Part shown: one piece after another, positions 44,006 through 53,959 of the stretch
Layout: each line of letters starts with the position of its first letter
How positions within the stretch are numbered: the first letter of the stretch is position 1
DNA from: Chaetoderma sp. LZ-2023a
Lineage: Eukaryota; Mollusca; Caudofoveata; Chaetodermatida; Chaetodermatidae
DNA: 64,000 nucleotides
Assembly: GCA_034401795.1 (NCBI GenBank)
Contig: CM067373.1
Location: 37,669,443 to 37,733,442, forward strand
Direction: 5' to 3'
Program-made: the position numbers and the translations under genes
The notes under the pieces: model-generated
Database searches by the model: none
The model's input: the letters and a program-made list of their open reading frames with translations, nothing else
Told to the model about the DNA's origin: nothing

Positions 44006-45663
44006 TACACCTGTGCAAAAGTTAAGCACCAGCAAAAACAATAGAACGTAGAAACATGATGGTACAACTAGGCTGCCATACTTTTTGTCCCCGCATTAGC
44101 TGACATAATTCCAAGTACGAAATGCACATGCATGCATGACTTCACGCCGCTTGATGTCCGTGCGTGGCGGGAAACAGCACACGTGTTCAGTTATGTAAAA
44201 GTCCAGTTTGAGGTGTAGAACATTACATACAGATTTAGGCGATAAGATTAGGAATTTTGTGTTCATGACCGTGGTTTATTTGTACATAGAGAATTAGCTC
44301 TTGATTGTGAACCGCTATGGCAAGACGAAGGTTAAGTGATCGTGTGAAATGGCAAATCATAGGCATGCATACCACTGGTATGTCATGCAGAGAGATTGGC
44401 AGACAGCTGAACATTAACCATACTGTAATCAGTCGTTTGATTGCAAAACATGGGCAAACTAACGAGGTGAAGGACAGGCCTAGATCTGGAAGACCGAAGA
44501 AGACTACTGCCCGTGATGATCGAGCCCTAGTACGCCTTGTTAGGAGATCTCCATTCACCAACAGCAGAGTGCTCAGCCAGCAATGGGAAACGCGCAATAG
44601 AGTGTCAATGTCTACCGTCAAAAGGAGACTGTATGCTGCTGGCATTAAAGCTAGGAGACCTGTCAGACGTCCTCTGCTCACTGCACACCACAAAGAGGAG
44701 CGTCTGAGGTGGTGCAACGAAAGAAGACACTGGAACATGAGATCCTGCGGGGTACACTGGTCCGATGAAAGTCTGTTCCTGCTTCATGCCACAGATGGTC
44801 GAACTCGTGTATGGAGGTCCAGACGCACGGCGTACGACCAACGTAACATCATGGAAGAAGTTCCATTTGGTGGAGGTTCCATTATGATATGGGGGTGCAT
44901 CTCATTTGATTGTAAGCTGGATCTGTTGACTGTACCTGGAACACTAAATGGACAAAGATATCAAGATTCCATACCGGATAGAGTTGTGGTCCCTCATTTT
45001 GTAAATCATGCACCTGGAACCCACCCTATATTCATGTATGACAACGCCCGACCACATCGTGCTAGAGCTGTGCATGAATACCTCCGCCAGAATGCCATCG
45101 AAACCCTACCATGGCCAGCAAGGAGCCCTGACATGAACCCTATTGAGCATATCTGGGACATTCTGGGAAACATGGTGAGAAGGAGGGATCCTCCTGTGCA
45201 GAACCTACAGGAATTAACAGACGCACTCCATCTTGAATGGCAACGAATACCACAATGGCGTATCAGTCGGTTAGTGACCAGCATGAGACGTCGTGTCCAG
45301 GCCGTCATCCAGGCACATGGTGGATATACCCGGTATTAATAATAACAGTCTCAAACTCGTGCACAGATGTTAAACTTCGTTTTCAGACACCATTAATGAC
45401 AATCTAGCCACGTGTGTCAACTGTAGGGCAATAGTTGTCAGTTGTGTCAACGTAACCATATTCAGGCCTCGTTTTCAAGTTCAAACAAAAACATACAGTG
45501 TTTCCCCACCATCATAATCAGCATTCCTCTAGTTGCATTATTACCTCTTGCACTAAGATGGATGGGTACATAAATGTTTATGCTATTGCTTTCTTCATAG
45601 CACATGAATATACCCTCGCATGTGCGTAAAAATAGGGTGGTGCTTAACTTTTGCACAGGTGTA
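44006..45663 (+). mobile_element. Tc1-type transposon, copy 1
   Basis: The termini TACACCTGTGCAAAAGTTAA and their inverse (TTAACTTTTGCACAGGTGTA) enclose 1,658 bp, flanked by TA on each side (44,004-44,005 and 45,664-45,665). It contains one full-length transposase frame. Nucleotide identity to copy 2 (47,421-49,082) is about 98% by eye, so both are recent. Confidence 0.95.
44317..45339 (+). CDS. Tc1 transposase, copy 1 (340 codons)
   Basis: Cut-and-paste transposase acting on TA sites. N-terminal paired-type helix-turn-helix: RVKWQIIGMHTTGMSCREIG, INHTVISRLIAKH; then the GRPKKT hook and second HTH (RVSMSTVKRRLYAAG). The catalytic core has DD34E residues: D in HWSDES, D in FMYDNARPH, E in SPDMNPIEHIWD. 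The frame is intact and full length. Relative to copy 2, it lacks one codon (SCGVHW instead of SWRRVHW) and has DESLFLL and FMYDN where copy 2 has DESRFLL and FMDDN. Copy 2 is closer to the usual family residues at these places, whereas this copy keeps the usual SPDMNP. Confidence 0.95.
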   Translation: MARRRLSDRVKWQIIGMHTTGMSCREIGRQLNINHTVISRLIAKHGQTNEVKDRPRSGRPKKTTARDDRALVRLVRRSPFTNSRVLSQQWETRNRVSMSTVKRRLYAAGIKARRPVRRPLLTAHHKEERLRWCNERRHWNMRSCGVHWSDESLFLLHATDGRTRVWRSRRTAYDQRNIMEEVPFGGGSIMIWGCISFDCKLDLLTVPGTLNGQRYQDSIPDRVVVPHFVNHAPGTHPIFMYDNARPHRARAVHEYLRQNAIETLPWPARSPDMNPIEHIWDILGNMVRRRDPPVQNLQELTDALHLEWQRIPQWRISRLVTSMRRRVQAVIQAHGGYTRY

Positions 45664-45665
45664 TA

Positions 45666-46329
45666 GTATGATTCACATTTGTTGCATTCGAGATAGGGTC
45701 GAAATTACAGACTTGTTACGGACAGTCTTGAGGCGTACTATGTGTGTGGTAAATTTCAAAAGAAAAACATGCATAATAATATTGTAGAGGGCGAACAAGT
45801 AGACAGAGTTCGCTAACAATAATGGATCCATCTAAATAAATGCTTGGCTTCTTCGAAACTACACCTCTAATGTAATGACCGGTCATCATCTTACGTTATC
45901 ACAACGACTAGACTGTTACACAGACTTAACTTCGGATACCAGACAGACCGGGACCCTGTCTATCTCCGTAGCAGACTGTAAAAGCAACACTGCGGATCGT
46001 GAAATCGCTATGTCAATGGTTACTCAATAGGCCCCTACATACGAGACATTTCTCGATCTCGTATCGAAAGAGAACTCGCGGGATACGAATGAATAATGGA
46101 TGTGTGATTATCAGTAGTATCCTTTTGTCTTTAATCCATCCGTGGGAATAAATCCATGTAGGGCCAATGCAATTATGTAGCAGTATTGATAGACTACCAA
46201 TGTTCCAAATTTCCAGTCAAAACTGCTGTCAATAATATTGTAGCAGATTGTTGAATACAGAAATCAACCGAAAGTGTAGGCCTATGCATGTGCTAAGTTA
46301 AGAACGTGTACAGGAAATTCGGCCACAGA
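45666..46329. other. Non-coding DNA
   Basis: No gene or element recognised. At about 46,060-46,145, ATTTCTCGATCTCG/CGTATCGAAAGAG-like words are loosely inverted. Confidence 0.4.
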
Positions 46330-47335
46330 ATTTCAACCATATAGTTAGATAGGTATATCAATACGCTAGTGAAGCAATGGATTGAGGTTTAAAAATGTTT
46401 ACCATGAAGTAATTTCGTAGTGCACAATTTCATACCGAAAATTTGCTAAATCTCCGGTGATTCACAGTTTTCAGTGCCCTAGTGTCTGTAGTATGTTTAG
46501 CCCCATAATTTCACCTACACAGACTTGAGCCTTAATATACTAGGTATATTCCGAATCTAACAAATTCTAGATGAAATAATTTTATTAGGCACAAATTGGC
46601 TTAAATGTTGGGGTTTTCGTGCTTTTCGGTTCCCTACTGTCTGTATGTAATATGGTCGGCTCCAGAACTTCGTTCACATAGACATGGAGGGATTTGAACA
46701 CGATAGTTATATTGGGATTTTTATAAAATTCTACCGTGTAGTAATTTCGTAGTATACGATTTCATCGCGTAAATTCGTTCCAATTTTGGCAGATCTGCGG
46801 GTTTTCAATGCCCTACTATTACCTGTCTGCAATAGGTTTGGCCACATAATTTCACAGATATGGTTAGATAGCGATATGAACACGCTAATGAATCGTGAGT
46901 TTTCTACCACGTAGTAATTTCGTAATATTCAATTTAGTAGCCACGGACAGTTGTCAAATGCCAACAATTTACTGTATTCGGTGTCAGAATGTCTGTTCTC
47001 GATTTGTAATACATTTTTATATATGGATGTATATAACTCAATATGAGCTAGTGCTTTTGCACAATTCTACCATCACGTAATCTCATCGTAGGTGGTTACA
47101 TATTCGCCGTATGGCCCCATTATAATATGGTTGGTTCACGTTCACCCCATTCAGATAGGTGTCGGTATGTCCGGGCATATTGCTCATAATGGGTTCGGTC
47201 CCAGAATGTCACCCATATGTTTGGATAGGTATATGCATACGGTTACGGAGTAGTGAGATTTAAAACTATCTACCATGAAATAATTTCGGCTCAAATTTCG
47301 GCCGATTCACGGTTTTCGTTGCACCCAGTCAAATT
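46330..47335. repeat. Degenerate tandem repeat, period about 180-190 bp
   Basis: About five diverged monomers share TCTACCA.G(T/A)AGTAATTTCGTAG, GGTTTTC.GTGCCCTA.TGTCTG and CATAATTTCAC....TATGGTTAGATAG. The order of phrases is constant. A further monomer lies at 49,805-49,975, beyond the second Tc1. It resembles an old satellite array of this locus. Confidence 0.75.
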
Positions 47336-47420
47336 AGTTTCAAAAGAGTCACCAGCTTACCTGTATATTTACCTTGAAATTGGAAGTCTGGGAATTCATT
47401 ATTCAGCGTATATATATATA

Positions 47421-49082
47421 TACACCTGTGCAAAAGTTAAGCACCAGCAAAAAAACAATAGAACGTAGAAACATGATGGTACAACTAGGCTGCCATACTT
47501 TTTGTCCCCGCGTTAGCTGACATAATTCCAAGTACGAAATGCACATGCATGCATGACTTCACGCCGCTTGATGTCCGTGCGTGGCGTGAAACAGCACACG
47601 TGTTCAGTTATGTAAAAGTCCAGTTTGAGGTGTAGAACATTACATACAGATTTAGGCGACAAGATTAGGAATTTTGTGTTCATGACCGTGGTTTATTTGT
47701 ACAGAGAGAATTAGCTCTTGATTGTGAACCGCTATGGCAAGACGAAGGTTAAGTGATCGTGTGAAATGGCAAATCATAGGCATGCATACCACTGGTATGT
47801 CATGCAGAGAGATTGGCAGACAGCTGAGCATTAACCATACTGTAATCAGTCGTTTGATTGCAAAACATGGGCAAACTAACGAGGTGAACGACAGGCCTAG
47901 ATCTGGAAGACCGAAGAAGACTACTGCCCGTGATGATCGAGCCCTAGTACGCCTTGTTAGGAGATCTCCATTCACCAACAGCAGAGTGCTCAGCCAGCAA
48001 TGGGAAATGCGCAATAGAGTGTCAATGTCTACCGTCAAAAGGAGACTATATGCTGCTGGCATGAAAGCTAGGAGACCTGTCAGACGTCATCTCCTCACTA
48101 CACACCACACAGAGGAGCGTCTGAGGTGGTGCAACGAAAGAAGACACTGGAACATGAGATCCTGGAGACGGGTACACTGGTCCGATGAAAGTCGGTTCCT
48201 GCTTCATGCCACAGATGGTCGAACTCGTGTATGGAGGTCCAGACGCACGGCGTACGACCAACGTAACATCATGGAAGAAGTTCCATTTGGTGGAGGTTCC
48301 GTTATGATATGGGGGTGCATCTCATTTGATTGTAAGCTGGATCTGTTGACTGTACCTGGAACACTAAATGGACAAAGATATCAAGATTCCATACTGGGTA
48401 GAGTTGTGGTCCCTCATTTTGTAAATCATGCACCTGGAACCCACCCTATATTCATGGATGACAACGCCCGACCACATCGTGCTAGAGCTGTGCATGAATA
48501 CCTCCGCCAGAATGCCATCGAAACCCTACCATGGCCAGCAAGGAGCCTTGACATGAACCCTATTGAGCATATCTGGGACATTCTGGGAAACATGGTGAGA
48601 AGGAGGGATCCTCCTGTGCAGAACCTACAGGAATTAACAGACGCACTCCATCTTGAATGGCAACGAATACCACAATGGCGTATCAGTCGGTTGGTGACCA
48701 GCATGAGACGTCGTGTCCAGGCCGTCATCCAGGCACAAGGTGGATATACCCGGTATTAATAATGACAGTCTCAAACTCGTGCACAGATGTTAAACTTCGT
48801 TTTCAGACACCATTAATGACAATCTAGCCACGTGTGTCAACTGTAGGGCAATAGTTGTCAGTTGTGTCAACGTAACCATATTCAGGCCTCGTTTTCAAGT
48901 TCAAACAAAACATACAGTGTTTCCCCACCATCATAATCAGCATTCCTCTAGTTGCATTATTACCTCTTGCACTAAGATGGATGGGTACATAAATGTTTAT
49001 GCTATTGGTTTCTTCATAGCACATGGATATACCCTCGCATGTGCGTAAAAATAGGGTGGTGCTTAACTTTTGGACAGGTGTA
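47421..49082 (+). mobile_element. Tc1-type transposon, copy 2, inserted in a TA microsatellite
   Basis: 1,662 bp with the same termini as copy 1 (the right terminus has one change, TTTTGGACAGG). It sits at the end of a short TATATATATA run. The sequences on both sides, GGAATTCATTATTCAGCGTA and CATCGATTCCAACACGCAAA, are the ones that flank the long TA microsatellite at 42,555. The target was thus the TA tract of another copy of the same local repeat. Confidence 0.95.
47734..48759 (+). CDS. Tc1 transposase, copy 2 (341 codons)
   Basis: Full-length and uninterrupted. Domains as in copy 1: two helix-turn-helix units with GRPKKT between, and the DD34E core HWSDESRF, FMDDNARPH, DMNPIEHIWD. It has SLDMNP where the family and copy 1 have SPDMNP. 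Only some fifteen residue differences separate the two copies. One or both could in principle make an active enzyme; this cannot be decided from sequence alone. Confidence 0.95.
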   Translation: MARRRLSDRVKWQIIGMHTTGMSCREIGRQLSINHTVISRLIAKHGQTNEVNDRPRSGRPKKTTARDDRALVRLVRRSPFTNSRVLSQQWEMRNRVSMSTVKRRLYAAGMKARRPVRRHLLTTHHTEERLRWCNERRHWNMRSWRRVHWSDESRFLLHATDGRTRVWRSRRTAYDQRNIMEEVPFGGGSVMIWGCISFDCKLDLLTVPGTLNGQRYQDSILGRVVVPHFVNHAPGTHPIFMDDNARPHRARAVHEYLRQNAIETLPWPARSLDMNPIEHIWDILGNMVRRRDPPVQNLQELTDALHLEWQRIPQWRISRLVTSMRRRVQAVIQAQGGYTRY

Positions 49083-49804
49083 TACATCGATTCCAACACG
49101 CAAACATGGGTGGAGCTTAGCTAGAAATAGGCGCGGCATAGCTGGAAATGGATCCCTCTATTGAAATTGGCATGAGCAAATTGAGCATTGCAGGGCTAAT
49201 ACCACATGTTAATGCGTGGTCCACACAATATGGACCACTTGTATTAAGAGAGCACCCGTATTTATAGGTCACATATTTTAACAAGGCCAATCATAGATTG
49301 TAGCCCCTTGCCATCCCGAACGCACGTAGACCCGAATACAATACACTCATCCTCTGACGGGGCGAGGGTAATTATTACCACTTGCTAATGGGCCATTTCA
49401 GGTTATCTATCCATCATATTACGTCATATGACGTCATAATTAATTAAGTGACGCGTGGGATAACGTCATAATAATGACGTCATGACTGACTCGAGTTAGT
49501 CCATCTTAAATGCTTAATAATCTGACACGTTGTACGAATTGTATGTTTTTGTTATTTAATAAAAATGCTGTTGAATATTTTGAAAGGAATTTCACTGGAC
49601 GCTGTCGCTGCCATAGCCAGCAACAGGACCCAGTCAATTTAGTGTCAACATATTCTACGGCTTACCTGTATTGTTTTCTTGAAATTTATCGTCTAGAAGT
49701 TCAGAAATCCATCGATCCCAACTCGAGAGTGGTATGGGTGGAGTTTAGCTAGAGATGGGCAGGGCATAGCTAAACTGGAAAGGTTCATTGTATTAATAAA
49801 CCAC
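49083..49804. repeat. AT-rich repeat family with hairpins, second block
   Basis: This continues the unit interrupted by Tc1 copy 2. It matches 42,774-43,400: CATCGATTCCAACACGCAAA, CACACAATATGGACCACTTG, TATCCATCATATTACGTCAT, and the GAATATTTTGAAA ... CCCAGTCAATTTAGTGTCAA hairpin at 49,574-49,650. Confidence 0.8.
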
Positions 49805-49975
49805 CACAGTTTTCGGTGCCCTATTGTCAGTAGTATGTTCAGACCTATACTTTACCCCACATAGACTTGAGCTTTAATATGCTAGTTATATTCCGAATCT
49901 AACAAATTCTAGATGAAGTAATTTTAATACGCAAAATTGAGCTTAAATGATGGTGTATTCGTGGTTTTCGGTGCC
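49805..49975. repeat. Isolated monomer of the ~185-bp satellite
   Basis: GTTTTCGGTGCCCTATTGTC, then ACATAGACTTGAGC.TTAATA and ATTCCGAATCTAACAAATTC are also found at 46,470-46,590. Confidence 0.7.
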
Positions 49976-50280
49976 CTCGAGGCACCTCTCAACAATCTAC
50001 ATAAATACAGATTCCCTCAAGGCACCCCTCAGCCATCTACATAAATAAAGGTTCCCTCAAGGCACCTCTCAACAATCTACATAAATACAAGTTCCTTCAA
50101 GGCACCACTCACACATCTATACAAATACAGGTTCCTTCAAGGCACCCTCAGCAAACTACATAAATAAAGGTTCCCTCAAGGCACCACTCAGCAACCTGAG
50201 GGGTGCCTTGAGGGAACCTTTATTTATGTACATTGATGATGGTGCTTTGGGAGAACCTGTATTTATGTAGATGTTCTTCG
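49976..50280. repeat. Tandem ~45-bp repeat ending in a large palindrome
   Basis: Five to six units of TCAAGGCACC.CTCA.CAATCTACATAAATA.AGGTTCCC are followed at about 50,195 by the same unit inverted (GAGGGGTGCCTTGAGGGAAC, TTTATTTATGTA). The switch forms a near-perfect palindrome around CTCAGCAACCTGAG. Confidence 0.9.
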
Positions 50281-50569
50281 ACAATCGTGTACTTCTAGTT
50301 GTGATATTAGGCTGTCTGCTTGTTGAAGGTCAGCGTAACAAAGCTTAACAGGTAGGATGAGCCTGACGTGATTATTCAACAGCATTTGCATTTGCATATT
50401 ACCAATTAGAAGCGTCCAATCTAAATATAAAAGGTAGGGGTGTGGTGGGATGGGTGGGTGGGTGTGTTGGTGGAGTGTGTTATCAAGTTCCCGTCATTTA
50501 TAGAATATCAGTTATTTAAGTTCCCTTAAATCCTTACGTTTTTTCTGACTTTCTACTGAAAATGTGTTG
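50281..50569. other. Spacer between repeat arrays
   Basis: No gene. A GGTGGGATGGGTGGGTGGG run lies at about 50,443-50,466. Confidence 0.5.
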
Positions 50570-50857
50570 ATCTAATCTAAGCTAGTCTAAGTCATACTAG
50601 TCTAAGTCATACCAGTCTAAACTATACTAATGTAAGCTATAATAGTCTAAGGTAAACTAGTATAAGCAACACTAGTTCAATCTATACTGGCTTAAGCTAT
50701 ACTAGTCTGAGCAATACTAAGACAAGCCATAATAAGCTAAGCAATACTAGTCTAAACTCTAGGCTAAGCTATACTCGATTAGGTTAAGCGATACAAGCAT
50801 AGGCTATGCTATGCTATACTAGTCTAAGATAAGCTATGCTATGTTCGGCTAAACTAA
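50570..50857 (-). repeat. 15-bp satellite, inverted part
   Basis: Degenerate units of ACTAGTCTAAGCTAT. This is the reverse complement of the motif in the longer array at 51,165-52,440. Confidence 0.85.
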
Positions 50858-51164
50858 GACAGTAAGTAAGTAAGTTTACCTTTCACAGTTTGGCTTTCAC
50901 CAAAGTACTCAGAGCCTCTTACCCCTGGTCATCGGACCTCTTCTCACTTAGGGAGCTTTCAACTTGGTTGGACCGTAAACTGTGCATTCACATTACCTAC
51001 GCTGCCCTCGCAGGTACCTATTTACAGTTAAGTGGACTGGATCAATGCAGAGTGAAGGTCCTTCTCAAGGACACAACGTGGCGGCCTGGCCAGGAGAAGA
51101 ACTGTCAACCTTTGAGGTACCAATGCTCGCTCCTAACCAACTAGGCACTACGCATCTTCTCTAG
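50858..51164 (+). repeat. SINE-like insert in the satellite
   Basis: The insert is not satellite. It contains CAGGTACCTATTTACAGTTA, AGTGGACTGGATCAATGCAG and TCTCAAGGACACAACGTGGC GGCC, a phrase I associate with widely dispersed short interspersed repeats of marine animals. It starts after short GTAAGTAAGTAAGT repeats. The open frame at 50,890-51,144 is probably incidental. Confidence 0.5.
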
Positions 51165-52440
51165 ATAGTCTAATTTAAGCTATGCATTGTAGCTTAGCGT
51201 AGCCCAGTATAGATTGGCTTAGGCCAGTATAGCTTAGCTTATTGCGGTATAGCTTAGCTTAGCCGAGTATAGTTTAGCACAGCATAGAAAAGCTTAATCC
51301 AGTATAGCTTTGTACACTGTACAGCTTAGCTTAGACTATAGTATAACATAGCTTTACCCAGGCTAGTATAGCACAGCATAGCTTAGCAGACTATTATAGC
51401 ATGGCTTAGCCTAGACTAGTATGGCATAGCTTAGCATAGAATAGTATCGCTTAGTCTAGTCAAGCATAGCTTAGCTGAGACTAGTCTAGCTTAGATTAGA
51501 GTACGATATCTTAGACTAGACTAGCATAACTTAGCCTAGACTAGTATAGCATAGTTTAGCCTAGACTTGTATAACACAGCTTAGCCTATACTAGCATAGC
51601 TTAGACTATTATAGCTTAGACTATTATAGCTTAGACTAGTACAGCTTAAACTAGTAGAACTTAAACTATTATAGCTCAGACTAGTATAGCTTACACTAGT
51701 ATAGTTTACACTAGCAAAGCTTAGACTAATATTGCTTGAACCAGTATGGCGTAGACTAGTTTAGCTTAGACTAGTATAGCTTAGACTTTTATAGCTTGGC
51801 TTAGCTTGGCTAGATAGCATAGCTTAGCCTAGACTACTGTAGCTTAGATTAGACTAGCATAGATTAGAGTATGCTAGTATACCTCAGACTAGACTAGTAA
51901 AGCTTTGAATAGTATTGCTTAGACTAGTATCGCCTAGACTAGTATAACATGACATTGAATTGCTTAGACTAGACTAGTATAGCGCTGACTAGACTAACAT
52001 AGCTTAGACGAGACTAATATAGCTTAGACTAGTATAGCCTAGACTATACAGATATTACTTAGACTAGTATAGCTCAGACTAGTATGGCTCAGACTAGTCT
52101 TAGACTAGGATAGCTTATACTAATATAGCTTAGACTAGTATAGCTTAAATTAGTATAGCTTAGACTAGTATACCTTAGACTAATATAGTTTTGAATAGTA
52201 TAGCTTGCATTAGTATAACTTGGACTAGTATGACTTAGACTGGTATGGTTTAGATGAGTGTGGCTTAGACTAGTATGGCTTAGATAGTATTGCTTAAACT
52301 ACTTTTGCTTAGACTAGTTTAGCTTACGCTAGCATAGCTTGCACTAGTATAGCTTAGACCACTATAGCTTACACTAGTACAGCTTAGACTAGTATAGCTT
52401 GGATTATCTTGCCTTTTCTTGGCTTAGCTTGGCTTGGCTT
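51165..52440 (+). repeat. 15-bp satellite, main array
   Basis: About 1.3 kb of degenerate units with consensus TAGCTTAGACTAGTA. Units vary by point changes and single-base indels but keep phase over long stretches. Confidence 0.95.
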
Positions 52441-52514
52441 AGCTTGGCTTAGCATTGCCCCAGTCGTCATAGCTGTAAATAGGTACCTGCCATATGTTGC
52501 TGCCGGGCTTGGTC

Positions 52515-52623
<109 letters not shown>

Positions 52624-52639
52624 CCTAGACTTATCCTAC

Positions 52640-52850
52640 CTTAGGATAGTTTAGGCATACATTGTGCAGCCTAGCCCAGGCATAGCTAGCCTAGGCAACT
52701 CACCTTAACCTACCATAGACATAGCATATAGGTGAGCCTAGCTTGCATAGCCTAACCTAGGCCTAGCCTTTCCCGCTTAGACTAAACTAGCCTACCCTAA
52801 CCTAGTCTAGACTATCCCAACCTAGCATACCTAATCTTAGGCTGGTGTAG
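52640..52850. repeat. Degenerate TAGCC/CTAGG-rich stretch
   Basis: Loose repeats of TAGCCTAGGCA and CCTAACCTAG type. They resemble the flanks of the pentamer array at 56,571-56,706. Confidence 0.6.
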
Positions 52851-52899
52851 TGTGGATTGGCCAGATGGGTATGGGCCATCCCAGCTAGGCTGGGTACGG

Positions 52900-53215
52900 A
52901 ACGACCACTCCGGGTATGTTCCAAGCACACACCCCTAGGTAGGATAGTATGCGTGTATAGAGCTGTGTGAGAGAGCTTTCTATAAAAAGTCTGTAAGAAC
53001 GCGTAGCACGCATGCGCGCTCGTCAGAGCTTCCCTGGCAACACGTGTCAGTATTGGAAGAGAGTGTATACTTATAGTGTACCGAGTTGGTACTTGTGATT
53101 TCTTGAAATCACTCCATTCTCGTCGTTCTTGGTACAGATCAGGACCAGAATGAAACGAGTATTTCAAAACTGTTTACCTGTTTAAAAACAGACCAGAAAT
53201 GGCCGAGTTATCCTT
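52900..53215 (+). repeat. Dispersed repeat with TATA box and NRF1-like site
   Basis: Inverted sibling of 17,490-17,745. It contains CTATAAAAAGTC (52,980-52,991) and GCACGCATGCGCGC (about 53,008-53,021), and ends in CCAGAAATGGCCGAGTTATCC. The TATA box followed by a GC-rich site suggests a promoter-bearing piece such as an LTR or 5' region, but no gene follows. Confidence 0.7.
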
Positions 53216-53959
53216 AAATGGCTCACTGAAATTATTTTCAAAATATTACTTGGACGTTGTAATCGCGTGTATGTATTAAGTGAATGGGGAATGTGCTGAT
53301 CATGTGATCGCCACGTGACCCTTTTAGGCTGCACGCTGATTGGCTACTGCTCGCACGCTGATTGGCTGGGACATCCTGCCTCTGACATCACGAGTAGTCT
53401 AAAAGGAGCAGGAAATCAAGAATCAAGAGCACTTCGGCGAGGAACAGCTGACAGAAGGTTGCTGGACCAGCGCAGTCCTAGACGTGGGATAACTGCTTAC
53501 TGACTGTGATATCCTACACCGCAGCAGTGCCTATCGGAATTCAGATCTCCTACGCCAGTCAGCAACCTTTCAGCTGCATCGCAAGTTTTTTTAAGTCCTC
53601 GGATGGCCATCTGAGGGCAACTAAATAAATATATGGTCTCCCTCTCCAGAACAACTTATAGAGGAGCTTCCCTGCAGATGAGCCTTGTGGCCCCGATGTA
53701 AATTCTACAGGATGTAGAGCCATGGTGATTCTTGGTGGATAACTCGCTGGATCTTCCGGACCATGCTGAAAAGTGGTATCAAACTTCCGTGCAGCATGTC
53801 ATGTGTTTAATTAACTTTTAGGCAGTCTGGTGGGACTCTGCTCGGTACACCACAAGAGCTATGCGATGTATCCCGCATGGTGTACCCAGCTATGCACATG
53901 CAATATTTAATTACAACTGTAACCTGCTTTGTTACAGGCAACTTTCAAACTACCGCCGC
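53216..53959. other. Non-coding DNA with promoter-like motifs
   Basis: A CACGTGAC core (about 53,312) and two copies of GCACGCTGATTGGCT (about 53,330 and 53,352; inverted CCAAT boxes) lie close together. A 62-codon frame at 53,315-53,503 follows but shows no domain. No transcript can be inferred with confidence. Confidence 0.35.

Noticed and set aside
44235-44738. Minus-strand frames of 78-167 codons over the Tc1 transposases
   Set aside because: Both Tc1 copies show them as shadows of the conserved plus-strand transposase.
53315-53503. 62-codon gene behind CCAAT/E-box motifs
   Set aside because: No domain, no splice context, and the motifs are short enough to occur by chance.
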